Source: Novosphingobium sp. 32-60-15 (GTDB taxonomy: Bacteria; Pseudomonadota; Alphaproteobacteria; Sphingomonadales; Sphingomonadaceae). From it: a DNA stretch of 46,509 nucleotides. Both the position numbers and the translations under genes were made by a program. The stretch spans positions 1 to 46,509 of the forward strand of contig NZ_NCEN01000025.1 in NCBI RefSeq assembly GCF_002280675.1, in the 5' to 3' direction. The notes under the pieces were generated by a model that saw nothing but the letters and a program-made list of their open reading frames with translations, made no database searches and was not told the DNA's origin. Each line of letters opens with the position of its first letter. Position 1 is the stretch's first letter. Positions 1 to 9,871 of this stretch are shown here, one piece after another.

Positions 1-1
1 C

Positions 2-265
2 CTCGGCTATGATGCCAGCTACCGTTCAAGCTGGTCATCCAACCCGTCGCCGTCGATCTATACCAACGTCGATGGCTATTCGATCCACAACTTCCGCGCA
101 GGCTTCCGCACCGATCGCTTCGATGTATTCGGCTGGGTGCGCAACGCATTCGACCAGAACTACATCGAACTCCTGCTGGCTGGCACCGGCGGCAACACCG
201 GCCTTGTCGCGGGCCAGGTCGGCGATCCACGCACCTTCGGCGGAACGATCAAGTTCTCGTTCTAA
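2..265 (+). CDS. TonB-dependent receptor, C-terminal end (partial)
   Basis: This is the last 87 codons of a gene that starts before the window. The reading frame is open from base 2 to a TAA stop. The translated piece alternates aromatic and polar residues in the beta-strand pattern of an outer-membrane barrel. It contains the NAFDQNY motif typical of the last strands of TonB-dependent receptors, and it ends in FSF, the terminal-aromatic signal recognised by the BAM machinery. The ligand cannot be told from this fragment. A strong hairpin lies directly downstream and separates it from the convergent DUF2332 gene. Confidence 0.85.
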   Translation, partial: LGYDASYRSSWSSNPSPSIYTNVDGYSIHNFRAGFRTDRFDVFGWVRNAFDQNYIELLLAGTGGNTGLVAGQVGDPRTFGGTIKFSF

Positions 266-274
266 GCCGACAGC

Positions 275-310
275 GGGCGGCAAGTGGCATAACCTACCGC
301 TTAGCCGCCC
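275..310. terminator. Bidirectional hairpin terminator
   Basis: GGGCGGC (275-281) pairs with GCCGCCC (304-310), and inside it AAGTGG (282-287) pairs with CCGCTT (297-302) around a 9-nt loop. It sits exactly between two convergent stop codons (265 and 311). There is no long T-run on either side, so terminator function is inferred from position and stem strength. Confidence 0.6.
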
Positions 311-1495
311 TTACGTGCCTGTCAGACCGTACCATTCGAACCATTCCGCATAAGGGTGGCACTGCGCTGCAACCACGGTGCGGCCAGAGGTCGGTCCGCC
401 GTCCCACGACGTAATGCGCAGTTCCACCGCACTGCGATCCGCGCTCCATTCCATACCGATCCTTGCGAGCGGCCGCGATGGCGTGGCTGCTGCAGCGGCA
501 AAGACAAGCGCTGCGTCAACCGCAGCGCGTTCCACGTCGGACATGTATTGCAGAACCATCGAATGCATCACCACGCGGCGTGTGCCCTCACGCTGCGGGC
601 ATGCCATCTGCCGCGCAAGCCAATGGCTGGCATGGCCGGTATCAACTTGCGGGGGATAGTCACGCGCAATGCCGATGGCAGCGCGCAGTCGTTCGCTACG
701 GTCGCGCTCTCCTGCCCAGATATAGGCATGCAGCCGCTCACAATCGCGGTTATCGCTTATATCAAGCGGGCTCAGATCAACGCCCACGGCGCGTTCCACC
801 ACCAGCGGAGCGCATGGCGGGACCCGCCCTTGCCAACGTGGCGCAATTTGCACTGCGCTATGTTCATCGCCGCTTATCATGCTTCCAAAATGACAGCCAT
901 AGCGGGCAAGATTAAGATTAAGACCGGCGCTGGTACCAAGTTCCAGAAGTTCGCACGGGTGCGGCGCAAGAGCGTTGAGTTCAAGCAATGCCGCAACGAA
1001 CCCTGCGACGCGCGCAACTTCGTTGGTTTGCGTAGGGCCTGCCATCCATTGAAGCAGATCGAAAGTATTTCGCTCCAGCACATCGATCAGCGCAGCATCT
1101 AGCCGCGCCACTTCAGGAAAGTCTCCCCCTTCGGCCGCGCGGTAGATATGTTGCAAGCCAGCGTGGCGGCCAGAGCGTGCCAATGCATGCAAGCCGGCAT
1201 TGATGCGAAAGATCACGCCTGCGCCCGCAAGATCGCCCGGCCAGCCTTCAATACAGGCGCGCATGCGTGGTGCGCATGGCAGCACGCGGGCCAGGCTTTC
1301 CAGCACGGCGGCAACAATTGTTTTGCCAAAAGCCCGCGCCTTTGCCGCCTCGATCCGCAACTGCGCCTCGGCCCGGCCTTCTGCTTCAGCCGCAAGACCA
1401 AGGCCGGGAAAAGCCGGTGAACGCCCTGCTGAAGACACAGTTAAGGAAACATCGGGCGTTGTGACAGGTGAGGACACAAGCAGAGGTGCAGGCAT
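311..1495 (-). CDS. DUF2332 domain-containing protein
   Basis: The product is about 394 aa and resembles DUF2332 proteins, a family of unknown function with a methyltransferase-like core. The sequence LLELGTSAGLNLNLARYG is the recognisable family signature and looks like a nucleotide- or SAM-binding loop. No signal peptide or membrane segment is evident, so it is probably cytoplasmic. The frame stays open upstream to an ATG at 1561, but that extension is hydrophobic and unlike the family; I chose the ATG at 1495. It is convergent with the upstream receptor gene and divergent from the next receptor. Its biochemical role is unknown. Confidence 0.75.
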   Translation of the reverse strand: MPAPLLVSSPVTTPDVSLTVSSAGRSPAFPGLGLAAEAEGRAEAQLRIEAAKARAFGKTIVAAVLESLARVLPCAPRMRACIEGWPGDLAGAGVIFRINAGLHALARSGRHAGLQHIYRAAEGGDFPEVARLDAALIDVLERNTFDLLQWMAGPTQTNEVARVAGFVAALLELNALAPHPCELLELGTSAGLNLNLARYGCHFGSMISGDEHSAVQIAPRWQGRVPPCAPLVVERAVGVDLSPLDISDNRDCERLHAYIWAGERDRSERLRAAIGIARDYPPQVDTGHASHWLARQMACPQREGTRRVVMHSMVLQYMSDVERAAVDAALVFAAAAATPSRPLARIGMEWSADRSAVELRITSWDGGPTSGRTVVAAQCHPYAEWFEWYGLTGT

Positions 1496-1631
1496 AAACA
1501 GGGAGTGACTTTCACAGGGATAAACCGGGAACACGACCGTGAAAATCATTCGTAAGCGCACATGCCAAATAGCGCGCCAATGAAGCCTAAGGGAAATTCC
1601 CTATGATAGCGACAAGGTGATGAAAATCGCC

Positions 1632-1651
1632 GTAAAATTGGGTAATTTTAC
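1632..1651. promoter_or_regulatory. Inverted repeat upstream of the receptor gene
   Basis: GTAAAAT (1632-1638) and ATTTTAC (1645-1651) form a perfect 7-bp inverted repeat with a 6-nt spacer in an AT-rich stretch. A second, imperfect one (GTTCG...CGAAC, 1699-1727) abuts the gene start. Both lie in the divergent region between the DUF2332 gene and the receptor and could bind a repressor or activator of the receptor. No regulator can be named. Confidence 0.35.
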
Positions 1652-1739
1652 ATATAGGTAAACAAGATGTGGGTTAAGCCCCGCGCTCTATTGGTGATGT
1701 TCGAAGCCTTAAAACAAGGTTCCGAACATGAGGACATCA

Positions 1740-4241
1740 ATGCGTAAAACTTCACTTCTTGCCGCTACCTTGCTTGCTACTACAATGCATCACACTGCAT
1801 CGGCCGCTGAAGAAGCGCCTGCACCGCAAAGCGGCACATCCGATGCCGGAGCACCAGCAACACCGGCAAAGAAGGCATTCAGCACAGGCGTGGCCAAGGG
1901 GCGCGACTTGCTTGACACCGCAATTTCGGCCAGCGTGATCGACGAGGCGGATTTGGCCAAGCTATCAGTCAGTTCGGTTGCAGGCATCATTCAGAACATC
2001 CCAGGCATCCGTGCCGAAACGTCCGATGTTGACGGCTTTTCTGCAATCACGGTTCGCGGGCTTCCGCTCTCGGCGGACGGTTCAAAATTTCTGCAATTGC
2101 AGGAAGATGGCCTTCCCGTAATGGAATTTGGCGATGTCCATTTCGCCTCGTCCGACCAGTTCCTGCGCGCTGACCTTACGCTTTCACAAGTACAAGCCAT
2201 CCGTGGCGGTTCGGCATCGACTTTTGCCTCGAATTCGCCGGGAGGTGTGATCAATTTCATTTCGCGCACCGGTGAAACCGAGGCCGGGCTGGTGCAGGTT
2301 TCAAGCGGGATCGGCCACGATCTGAAACGGCTCGACTTTGCTTACGGCAGCCCGTTGGGCGATGGCTGGCGCTTTCACGTTGGCGGCTTCTACCGTCAGG
2401 GCGAAGGCCCGCGCCGGATCGGTTTCGACGGCTTCCGCGGAGGCCAGATCAAGGGCAACGTCACCAAGCAATTCGCCGATGGCTATATTCGTGTCTACGC
2501 CAAGTACATGGACGACAGGCAGCCAAACTATTCGCTGTTCCCGATTGCATTGACCGGCACAAACGATGCCCCAATCGTCAGCGATCTGCCGGGCAACGAC
2601 ATTCGCCGCGATGCCTATGAATCGCCATTGACCGCGCAGTATCTGGGCGTTGACCAGAACAACAACCCGACAACATTCGATGGCCGCAATGGCCTGCGCG
2701 GGATCAACCGTTCGGTCGGTCTGGAAGCGCAGTTCGATGTCGCAGGGTTTACCGTCAGCAACCGCTTCCGCTTTGCCGATATCAGCGGCGAATACAACGA
2801 AACCATCCCGATGGTGACAGCCCCGGCTCCGGTCGTCGCCGGATTGTTTGGTGGCCCCGGCGCTACCCTTTCCTATGCGGGCGGGCCATCTGCTGGCCAA
2901 GCGATCAACGATGGCCGTCTGCTGGCCTTTTCAATCCGCGTGAACGCCCGTTTGAACAAGATGGACAACGTAACCAACGACTTGCGCGCCAGCCGCGTAT
3001 GGGCCGTGGGCGATGGCAAGTTGACGACGACCGCCGGACTTTACAACGCCGCACAATCAATCGACATGTATTGGAACTTTGCCAATTCGATCAACGATCT
3101 GGCAGGCGGCGGGCGCAATGCGCCGGTTAACCTGACAAGCGCTGGCGGCACGCCCCTAACCGATGGCGGGATGTATGCCTATGGCTTTGGCTTTGCCATT
3201 CCGTTGCCAACCTACCACACGCGCTATGACTTGCAGTACAACATCCTGGCACCGTACGGCTCGGTCAATTATCAGATTGGTAAACTGGCGGTGGGCGCAA
3301 GCATTCGCTGGGATCGTGGCAGCGTTTCAGGCAACCTTCTGTCCGCCAGCTATGGCGGGGGCCGCGTCGGCGAAACCGCGCTCGACCTCAACCGTGATGG
3401 CGAAACGTCTGTTGCCGAAACCAAGGTAGCAATCCTACCACTGGGCCAGCCTGCCAATGTCGACTACGATTATGACTACGTGTCCTATTCGGCAGGCGTG
3501 AATTACCGTATCGCAGAGCCACTTTCGGTCTTTGCCCGTTACAGCCGTGGCGGCCGCGCCAATGCCGAGCGCATTCTGGGTGCTGGGTCGCTTAATCCTG
3601 CAACGGGCGCGTTGGTCGATCCATCGACGGCCTTCGGGATCGTCAAGCAGGCTGAAGCCGGAGTGAAATTCCGCATGGATGGTCTGACCGCCTATGTGAC
3701 CGGCTTTTGGGCATCGACGGGTGAACGCAACTTCCAGATCGGCGCCGATGCCAACGGGCAGGTCGTAGTAATCGAAATTGACCGGACCTACAGCGCCAAG
3801 GGCGTCGAGTTCGAAGGTGAACTTCGCGAAGGTCCCTTCGCCCTCACACTGGGTGCGACATGGACCAAGGCGCAAATCGACAAGGACCGCAGTGATCCGA
3901 CGCTGAATGGCAACCGTCCACGCCACATTCCGACCTTCTCGTTCCAGGCACGCCCGCAAGTGGATCTTGGCCAGTTCACGCTGGGCACGGTCCTGAACGG
4001 CACGACCAGCAGCTATGCGCAGGATAGCAATATCCTGAAACAGCCGGGTTATGTGCTGGTCAGCCCGTTCTTGCAGTATCGCCCGGTTGAACGGGTGACG
4101 GTTGGCGTCAACGCCTTCAACGTGTTTGACAAGTTGGCCATCGTGCAACTCGCGTCGGCAGCAATCCCGGCGGGCGGGCTTACCAATGCGCAAGTCATGA
4201 ACGGCCGCACGGTCACTGCTTCGCTGCGCTATTCTTTCTGA
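1740..4241 (+). CDS. TonB-dependent receptor
   Basis: An outer-membrane, TonB-energised importer of 833 aa. Residues 1-22 form a signal peptide (cleavage after HTASA). A plug domain follows, with VSSVAGIIQNIPGIR and the ITVRGLP and SPGGVINFISR motifs expected of plug domains. The rest is a long beta-barrel ending in RYSF. The ATG at 1740 is preceded by GAGGA at a good distance; an in-frame ATG at 1728 lacks such a site. The ligand is not evident: there is no neighbouring sigma/anti-sigma pair, heme or siderophore gene. Inverted repeats upstream suggest specific control. A chemoreceptor gene follows after a hairpin. Confidence 0.9.
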   Translation: MRKTSLLAATLLATTMHHTASAAEEAPAPQSGTSDAGAPATPAKKAFSTGVAKGRDLLDTAISASVIDEADLAKLSVSSVAGIIQNIPGIRAETSDVDGFSAITVRGLPLSADGSKFLQLQEDGLPVMEFGDVHFASSDQFLRADLTLSQVQAIRGGSASTFASNSPGGVINFISRTGETEAGLVQVSSGIGHDLKRLDFAYGSPLGDGWRFHVGGFYRQGEGPRRIGFDGFRGGQIKGNVTKQFADGYIRVYAKYMDDRQPNYSLFPIALTGTNDAPIVSDLPGNDIRRDAYESPLTAQYLGVDQNNNPTTFDGRNGLRGINRSVGLEAQFDVAGFTVSNRFRFADISGEYNETIPMVTAPAPVVAGLFGGPGATLSYAGGPSAGQAINDGRLLAFSIRVNARLNKMDNVTNDLRASRVWAVGDGKLTTTAGLYNAAQSIDMYWNFANSINDLAGGGRNAPVNLTSAGGTPLTDGGMYAYGFGFAIPLPTYHTRYDLQYNILAPYGSVNYQIGKLAVGASIRWDRGSVSGNLLSASYGGGRVGETALDLNRDGETSVAETKVAILPLGQPANVDYDYDYVSYSAGVNYRIAEPLSVFARYSRGGRANAERILGAGSLNPATGALVDPSTAFGIVKQAEAGVKFRMDGLTAYVTGFWASTGERNFQIGADANGQVVVIEIDRTYSAKGVEFEGELREGPFALTLGATWTKAQIDKDRSDPTLNGNRPRHIPTFSFQARPQVDLGQFTLGTVLNGTTSSYAQDSNILKQPGYVLVSPFLQYRPVERVTVGVNAFNVFDKLAIVQLASAAIPAGGLTNAQVMNGRTVTASLRYSF

Positions 4242-4252
4242 TCCCCTTGTGG

Positions 4253-4279
4253 CCCGTCTCCTTCCCCCCGGGGGACGGG
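4253..4279 (+). terminator. Hairpin after the receptor gene
   Basis: CCCGTC (4253-4258) pairs with GACGGG (4274-4279) around a C/G-rich loop that can itself pair. It lies 12 nt after the receptor stop. No T-run follows, so it is only a candidate terminator. Confidence 0.4.
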
Positions 4280-4310
4280 TCGCTCTACCCAATTCTAGGA
4301 CACCCAATCT

Positions 4311-6133
4311 GTGTTTGATCGCATGAACATCCCACGCAGGCTTGGCCTTTCGTTCGTGGCGCTCAATGTCACCGCAGCGGTGATGATGATCGTGTTTGGC
4401 ATAAGCCTCGCGATGATCTCCAGCGTCTCTTCGCGCAATTCTGAAAGCCAGGCGGTCTTGGCCGATGTGCTGACGCTGGAAACGGCCTTGTTGCGTCAAA
4501 ACAGCCAGATGCGCGGGTTCCTCGTGACAGGAGATCAGAGCTATCTGAAATCCTATTATGAAGGCCGCGATGATTACGACAAAACCTCGGCTGCACTTGA
4601 AACCCGGTTAACCGACCCGGCCCTGCAGGAATTGGTGCGCGAATCGCGCGCCGAGACGCTGAAATGGCGAGAAAACTGGGGTGATAAATATATCGAAGTA
4701 GTACGTTCAGGCCAACGCGATGCCGCGCAACAGGCTATACGCGATGCCGGCAAAGCGGTGCTGGTCAGCGATGCGGTCCTGCCGCTGCGCACAGTACGCG
4801 ATGCCCAGCACGAAGCCATCACCGCAGAAACCGCGCGGCAGGAAAATGCGATGATGTTCGCATGGATCGCGCTTGGTATCGGCGCGGCCCTGCTGATCGG
4901 CATGGCTTTGGTCCTGTCGCGCAAGCTTTCGCACTCCATCGCGACGCCGATTGCCGACCTTACCCGGACTATGTCCGCGCTGGCCAAAGGCCAGAACGAA
5001 ACCGTCATCCCCGGCACCAACCGCAGCGACGAACTCGGCTCTATGGCGCAGGCGGTCATGGTATTCCGCGATGCTGCAATGCGATGGCCAAGATCGGTGC
5101 AAACCTGCACGCGGTTGCCAATGCCGATCTTTCGGTGCGCCTGACCGACGTTCCGCCCGCATTCCAGAGCGTGGCGCACGATTTCAACGAAGCCATGGAG
5201 CGATTGTGTCAGGCGATGGGTCTCGTGCAGGACAGCATTCTGGCCATCAACCTGACCTCTGGCGAAATCCAGCAGGCCACGACCGACCTTGCCAATCGCA
5301 GCGAGCAGCAGGCTGCCAGCCTCCAGTCATCTTCATCGGCGATGGATCATCTGACCACGCAGATCGAAGATTACGCCAAGATCGCCGCCGAAGTGAGCGG
5401 ATCGATGGTTCAGGCACGCGGAGAGGCTGAAAGCGGTGGCATGGTCGTCAGCAAGGCCATTGAAGCGATGGACAATGTAGCGCGGGCCAGCGCCGAGATT
5501 TCCGATATCACCACAATGATTGACGGCATCGCCTTCCAGACCAACCTTCTGGCGCTTAACGCTGGCGTGGAAGCGGCACGCGCCGGTGAAGCGGGCAAGG
5601 GCTTTGCCGTCGTGGCATCCGAAGTGCGCGCGCTTGCCTTGCGCGCCACCGAGGCGGCCAATGCGATCAAGCAGCGCGTGGAAGCGGTGAGCAGCCATGT
5701 CCGTTCAGGCGTGTCGCTGGTCAACGAAACCGGCTCTGCGCTACAGACGATCATCAGCCGCGTGGGTACTGTGACAGCCTCGATCTCGACCATCGCCGAG
5801 ACGGCAGGCGAGCAAAGCGTAGCGCTGCGCAAGATCAATCTGGCCATCGGCGCAATGGACCAGATGACCCAGCAGAACGCCGCGATGGTGGAAGAAACCA
5901 ACGCTGCAACCAAGAACCTGACGCAGGAAGCTGGCCAGCTTTCCAGCGCCTTTGCCAGCTTCAGGATCGGCGGCGAACGTCCACAGGCCACGTTCAATGC
6001 GCCTGCGCGCCGTGCCCCCATTGCAACGCCCATTTCGGCAAAAAGTGCAGCACCAATACCACGCCCTGCGCCGGTTCGCGCGGCTCCGGTCAGCGGGAAC
6101 CTTGCGCTTGATAATGACTGGTCAGAGTTCTGA
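4311..6133 (+). pseudogene. Methyl-accepting chemotaxis protein, frameshifted
   Basis: Two reading frames together encode one chemoreceptor. The first (GTG at 4311 to a stop at 5144) gives an N-terminal membrane segment, a periplasmic four-helix-type sensor region of the CHASE3 kind, a second membrane segment (about residues 183-205) and a HAMP domain ending VMVFRDAA. The second frame takes over near 5080-5100. It gives a second HAMP-like stretch (LSVRLTDVP), then the signalling domain with the conserved hairpin [20 protein letters not shown], and stops at 6133. The shift is one base short (or two too many). The linker that usually follows FRDAA is also abbreviated. It may be a true pseudogene or a sequencing error; as written, no full receptor can be made. 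Confidence 0.8.
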
Positions 6134-6208
6134 CCGGTCATTATCTGAGAAGCGGCTGCTGTTTACTGGCAATGGCCGCAATCTCTTTATGAGGGCGTAA
6201 TCGCGCAC

Positions 6209-6242
6209 GGTTACCGGCGCAAAACCGGCACAATCGGTAACC
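6209..6242. repeat. Inverted repeat between the chemoreceptor and serS
   Basis: GGTTACCG (6209-6216) and CGGTAACC (6235-6242) form a perfect 8-bp inverted repeat with an 18-nt loop. It lies 43 nt before the serS start. It could end the upstream transcript or act in the serS leader; neither is shown. Confidence 0.4.
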
Positions 6243-6284
6243 GCCCTGCTTGCCTAGCGCGGATCAAGACGGCATAGCCCGCGC

Positions 6285-7565
6285 ATGCATGATATCCGCC
6301 TGATCCGCGAAAACCCCGAAGCCTTTGACACAGCCCTTGCCTTGCGCGGGGTTGATCCGGTGGCACAAACCATCCTCGCCATCGACGCCCAGCGCCGCGA
6401 CATTGCGACGCGGATGCAAGAAGTGCAGGCACGGCGCAACGAAGCCTCAAAGGCTATCGGTGCAGCCATGGGCAAAGGTGACAAGGACGCGGCAGAGGCA
6501 CTGAAGGCCGAAGTCGCAACGCTGAAAACCGAATTGCCCGCGCTTGAGGAAGACGAACGCCGCCTGACCGCTGAACAGAATGCAGCGCTGGCAGCGTGGC
6601 CGAACTTGCCCGCCGCCGGTGTGCCGCAAGGTGCCGATGAAGCTGACAACGTCGAGGTTAGCCGCTGGGGAACCCCGCGCGAGTTTGCTTTTGCCCCCAA
6701 GGAGCACGCTGATCTTGGCCCGGCACTTGGCCTTGATTTTGAAACTGGCGCCTTGATTTCAGGCGCGCGCTTCACCTTTCTGAAGGGCGGCATGGCCCGC
6801 CTGCACCGCGCGCTGGCGCAATTCATGCTCGACCGGCAGACCGGCGAAAACGGCTATCTTGAATGCATCCCGCCGCTTTTGGTGAAAGACGAAGCGGTGT
6901 TCGGCACGGGCCAATTGCCCAAATTTGCCGAGGATTTGTTCAAGACCACCGATGGCCGCTGGATGATTCCCACTGCCGAGGTAAGCCTGACCAACGCGGT
7001 GCAAGGCCAGATCCTTGCCGATGCCGCCCTGCCCTTGCGGATGACGGCGCTGACGCCGTGCTTCCGTTCCGAGGCGGGCTCTGCCGGGCGCGATACGCGT
7101 GGCTTTATCCGCCAGCACCAGTTTGAAAAGGTTGAACTTGTCTCGATCGTGCGGCCCGAGGAATCCGAGGCCGAACATGAGCGGATGACGCAATGCGCCG
7201 AAGGCGTGTTACAAGCGCTGGGCCTGCCCTATCGCAAGGTGTTGCTGTGCACGGGCGACATGGGCTTCACCGCGCGCAAGACTTATGATCTCGAAGTTTG
7301 GCTGCCCGGACAAGCAGCCTATCGCGAAATCTCATCGTGTTCCAACTGCGGTGACTTTCAGGCACGACGGATGAACACCCGCTATCGCCCGGATGGTGCC
7401 AAAAGCACCGAATTCGTTCATACTCTTAACGGTTCGGGGCTTGCCGTGGGCCGCACACTGGTGGCAGTTCTGGAAAACTACCAGCAAGAGGACGGATCGG
7501 TGGACGTACCAGAAGTGCTGCATGCCTACATGGGCGGCCTGACCCGCTTGGCCCCTCCGTCTTGA
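6285..7565 (+). CDS. serS: Seryl-tRNA synthetase
   Basis: Charges tRNA-Ser (and tRNA-Sec) with serine in the cytoplasm. The 426-aa length is normal for the family. Residues about 25-100 form the long antiparallel coiled-coil arm that grips the tRNA. Class II motif 2 is seen as [15 protein letters not shown], and motif 3 as [17 protein letters not shown] near the C-terminus; the [13 protein letters not shown] segment is a serS hallmark. The start at 6285 gives the canonical [11 protein letters not shown] beginning. The gene overlaps the following LysM gene by 4 nt, so the two are probably co-transcribed. Confidence 0.97.
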   Translation: MHDIRLIRENPEAFDTALALRGVDPVAQTILAIDAQRRDIATRMQEVQARRNEASKAIGAAMGKGDKDAAEALKAEVATLKTELPALEEDERRLTAEQNAALAAWPNLPAAGVPQGADEADNVEVSRWGTPREFAFAPKEHADLGPALGLDFETGALISGARFTFLKGGMARLHRALAQFMLDRQTGENGYLECIPPLLVKDEAVFGTGQLPKFAEDLFKTTDGRWMIPTAEVSLTNAVQGQILADAALPLRMTALTPCFRSEAGSAGRDTRGFIRQHQFEKVELVSIVRPEESEAEHERMTQCAEGVLQALGLPYRKVLLCTGDMGFTARKTYDLEVWLPGQAAYREISSCSNCGDFQARRMNTRYRPDGAKSTEFVHTLNGSGLAVGRTLVAVLENYQQEDGSVDVPEVLHAYMGGLTRLAPPS

Positions 7566-8281
7566 CGGGGCGGCTCGTCGCAGCTTTGTTGCTTGTGTTG
7601 GCCGCGCCGCTGGCCGCAGAGCAAAGCGCGCGCGGGCCTATTGTGGCGTGGAGCTACACGGTTGAACCTGGCGATACATTTGCCTCCATCGCGCGGCGAT
7701 GGGGCGTTGAAATGGCAGACCTCGGCGCAGCCAACGGCATTCCCAGCCCCTATCTCATTCGCGTCGGGCAAGTGTTGCGCCGTCCCGAACCTGTCACCCA
7801 ACGTGCTGTCCCCGTGGCAAAGCCCACGCCGCGCGCTGCACCCTCCCCCCGGCCAGCGCCATCGCCCCGCCCGCCATTGGCCCCGCGTGAATCTGATGCA
7901 CCGCGCATGCAATGGCCGACCGAGGGGGCTATCGTCTCACGTTTTGGTGATTTGCGCGGGGGCATCCCGTCAAACGGCATCGACCTTGCCGCGCTTTACG
8001 GCACCAAAGTGCGCGCTGCAGCGGCAGGCACGGTGATTTACGCCGGAAATGAACCAGAACGCTTTGGCCAATTGATCCTGATCGATCACGGCAACGGCTT
8101 TGTCACCGCCTATGCCTATCTAGGCTCGATGACGGTAAAGGAAGGCCAGGTGGTCACCGCGCGCGAACGCATTGCACTGGTTGGCAAAAGTGGCGAGGTC
8201 AAGCGGCCGACTGTCCACTTTGAACTGCGCCGCAACAACGTGCCGCGCAACCCGGAACTCTATTTGCCGTCGCGATTGTAA
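7562..8281 (+). CDS. LysM and degenerate M23 (LytM) protein, NlpD-like
   Basis: A 239-aa exported protein: signal peptide (to about residue 19), one LysM peptidoglycan-binding motif ([18 protein letters not shown]), a Pro/Ala/Arg-rich linker, then an M23 domain. The catalytic metal ligands are largely missing. The first His position reads SNGIDLAA, the AYAH position reads AYAY, and the HxH motif reads TVHFELR. This matches the inactive LytM factors (E. coli NlpD/EnvC type), which activate amidases for cell separation, so a regulatory rather than hydrolytic role is inferred. It starts with TTG inside the serS stop and ends TAATG into the channel gene, so the three genes form a tight unit. Confidence 0.85.
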   Translation: MTGRLVAALLLVLAAPLAAEQSARGPIVAWSYTVEPGDTFASIARRWGVEMADLGAANGIPSPYLIRVGQVLRRPEPVTQRAVPVAKPTPRAAPSPRPAPSPRPPLAPRESDAPRMQWPTEGAIVSRFGDLRGGIPSNGIDLAALYGTKVRAAAAGTVIYAGNEPERFGQLILIDHGNGFVTAYAYLGSMTVKEGQVVTARERIALVGKSGEVKRPTVHFELRRNNVPRNPELYLPSRL

Positions 8282-9336
8282 TGCGGCTGGATCTGCACGG
8301 GCTGCGGCGCAAGGGCGCAAGCGGGCGTGATCCGGTAAACGTGCTGCGCCGCGCCTTGAAAGTGCCGGTCTGGGCTGACCTAAGCCTCAGACTGGGCGCG
8401 GCCTTCGCGCTCATCATGTTTGTTGTCATGGTCCATTGGTTTGATCGTGATGGCCTTAATGACACGCATGATGGCGCCATCAGCTTTCTCGACGTTGTCT
8501 ATTTCACGATGATTTCGATCACCACGACAGGGTTTGGTGATATCGCCCCCGTCAGTGACCGTGCCCGCCTGATCGAAGCGGTAATCGTCACACCGATCCG
8601 CATTGCCGTTCTCTTCATCTTTGTCGGCACAGCCTACAATTTCATAATCAAGCGAAGCTGGGAAAGGTGGCGCATGGCGCAGATTCAACAGAACCTGACC
8701 GATCACATCGTTGTGCTGGGCTTTGGCGTTTCCGGCTCGGAAGCTGTCGCGGAATTGATCGCGCGTGGCACCGATCCGGGGCGGATCGTCGTGCTTGACC
8801 CGAATGAGGGCCGCCTTGCCATTGCCGCCGCATTGGGCTGCAGCGTAATGGCCGCTGATGCCACGCGCGATGCCACGCTGCTGGATGTCCGCATCGGCAG
8901 CGCTTGCGCCGTGCTCATCTCGGCCGGCCGCGATGATACATCGATCCTGATAACGCTGACCGCCCGCCATCTTGCCCCCGGCGTGCCGATCAGCACCGTG
9001 GTGCGCGCTGTCGATAACGAAGGGCTGGCACGGCAGGCAGGGGCCAGCACGGTGATCAATCCCGTGCGCTTTACCGGATTATTGATGGCAGGTTCAGCGC
9101 ATGGCACGCACGTGGCGGATTATCTGACCGACCTTGCCTCTATCGAAGGGCGCGTCCAACTGGTTGAGCGCGATGTGCAGGTTGACGAAATCGGCAAGTC
9201 GCTCGCCGCACTCAGCAGCAGCGGGCGCGGTTTGCGTATCTATCGCAAGGGCAAGGCCATCGGCTTTTGGGATGATGCCGCGCGTGAATTGCAAGCTGGC
9301 GATGTCATCGTCGAAATCGTGCCGACGCAAACCTAA
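8281..9336 (+). CDS. Two-TM potassium channel with RCK (TrkA-N) domain
   Basis: A 351-aa inner-membrane channel subunit. TM1 lies at about residues 36-52, the pore loop carries the selectivity filter TTTGFGD (81-87), and TM2 at about 96-118. A cytoplasmic RCK domain follows with the Rossmann motif VVLGFGVSGSEAV, then a TrkA-C-like end. The filter is GFG instead of the commoner GYG; this variant is known in functional channels. It should assemble as a tetramer and gate K+ flow in response to ligands. It starts one base into the stop of the LysM gene and its end overlaps the convergent DUF1761 gene by 4 bp. Confidence 0.88.
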   Translation: MRLDLHGLRRKGASGRDPVNVLRRALKVPVWADLSLRLGAAFALIMFVVMVHWFDRDGLNDTHDGAISFLDVVYFTMISITTTGFGDIAPVSDRARLIEAVIVTPIRIAVLFIFVGTAYNFIIKRSWERWRMAQIQQNLTDHIVVLGFGVSGSEAVAELIARGTDPGRIVVLDPNEGRLAIAAALGCSVMAADATRDATLLDVRIGSACAVLISAGRDDTSILITLTARHLAPGVPISTVVRAVDNEGLARQAGASTVINPVRFTGLLMAGSAHGTHVADYLTDLASIEGRVQLVERDVQVDEIGKSLAALSSSGRGLRIYRKGKAIGFWDDAARELQAGDVIVEIVPTQT

Positions 9337-9743
9337 CCAACCAGCAAAAACGCCAAGCCCATCGCGAGATAGGCCACCAGCCAATAGCCGCCATCAATCA
9401 GCGCCAACCGTGCACTGCACCGTTGCTGGGTATAACTGATCCACAAGGACGGGATCACAAAGGCCACGGCAAGGCCGCCTGACATCATGAAATAGAGCCA
9501 CCACTTCACCGCAAGCGTGTCAGTCCCGACGCGGGCAAACATGTGACCCATCATCGTGGACGACACGAACAGCAATGCCGCCGTGATTACTGCTGTGCGC
9601 GCAGGCGAACGGCGAATGCCAAGATTACCCGGCCCTACTTCTTCAAGCCGCGCACGGCCAAACATCGGACCATACCACGCCGCCGATACGACCAGTGCAG
9701 CGATAACAGCAATCAAGACGGCAAGCCAGTTGACCGGACCCAT
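9333..9743 (-). CDS. DUF1761 family membrane protein
   Basis: A 136-aa protein with four hydrophobic segments, starting MGPVNWLAVLIAVIAA, which is the typical opening of DUF1761 proteins (function unknown). The frame is open up to 9818, but the ATG at 9743 is preceded by GGAAGAAAG and gives the family start, so I chose it. It converges on the channel gene with a 4-bp overlap and is divergent from rimO. No function can be given beyond a small integral membrane protein. Confidence 0.8.
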   Translation of the reverse strand: MGPVNWLAVLIAVIAALVVSAAWYGPMFGRARLEEVGPGNLGIRRSPARTAVITAALLFVSSTMMGHMFARVGTDTLAVKWWLYFMMSGGLAVAFVIPSLWISYTQQRCSARLALIDGGYWLVAYLAMGLAFLLVG

Positions 9744-9871
9744 AGTGTTCTTTCTTCCGCGCCCCGCAGAACAACTTGCTACGCGCGTGAACGCCGCTTG
9801 GCAATCGCCGGAGACCACACCTCAGGCTGTACGTGACGCGAGGGCAATTTTGCCTTATGGGCCGCCGGATT

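Noticed and set aside
3435..4499. 354-aa reverse ORF opposite the TonB-dependent receptor
   Set aside because: It is a shadow of the receptor and spans the intergenic hairpin into the next gene.
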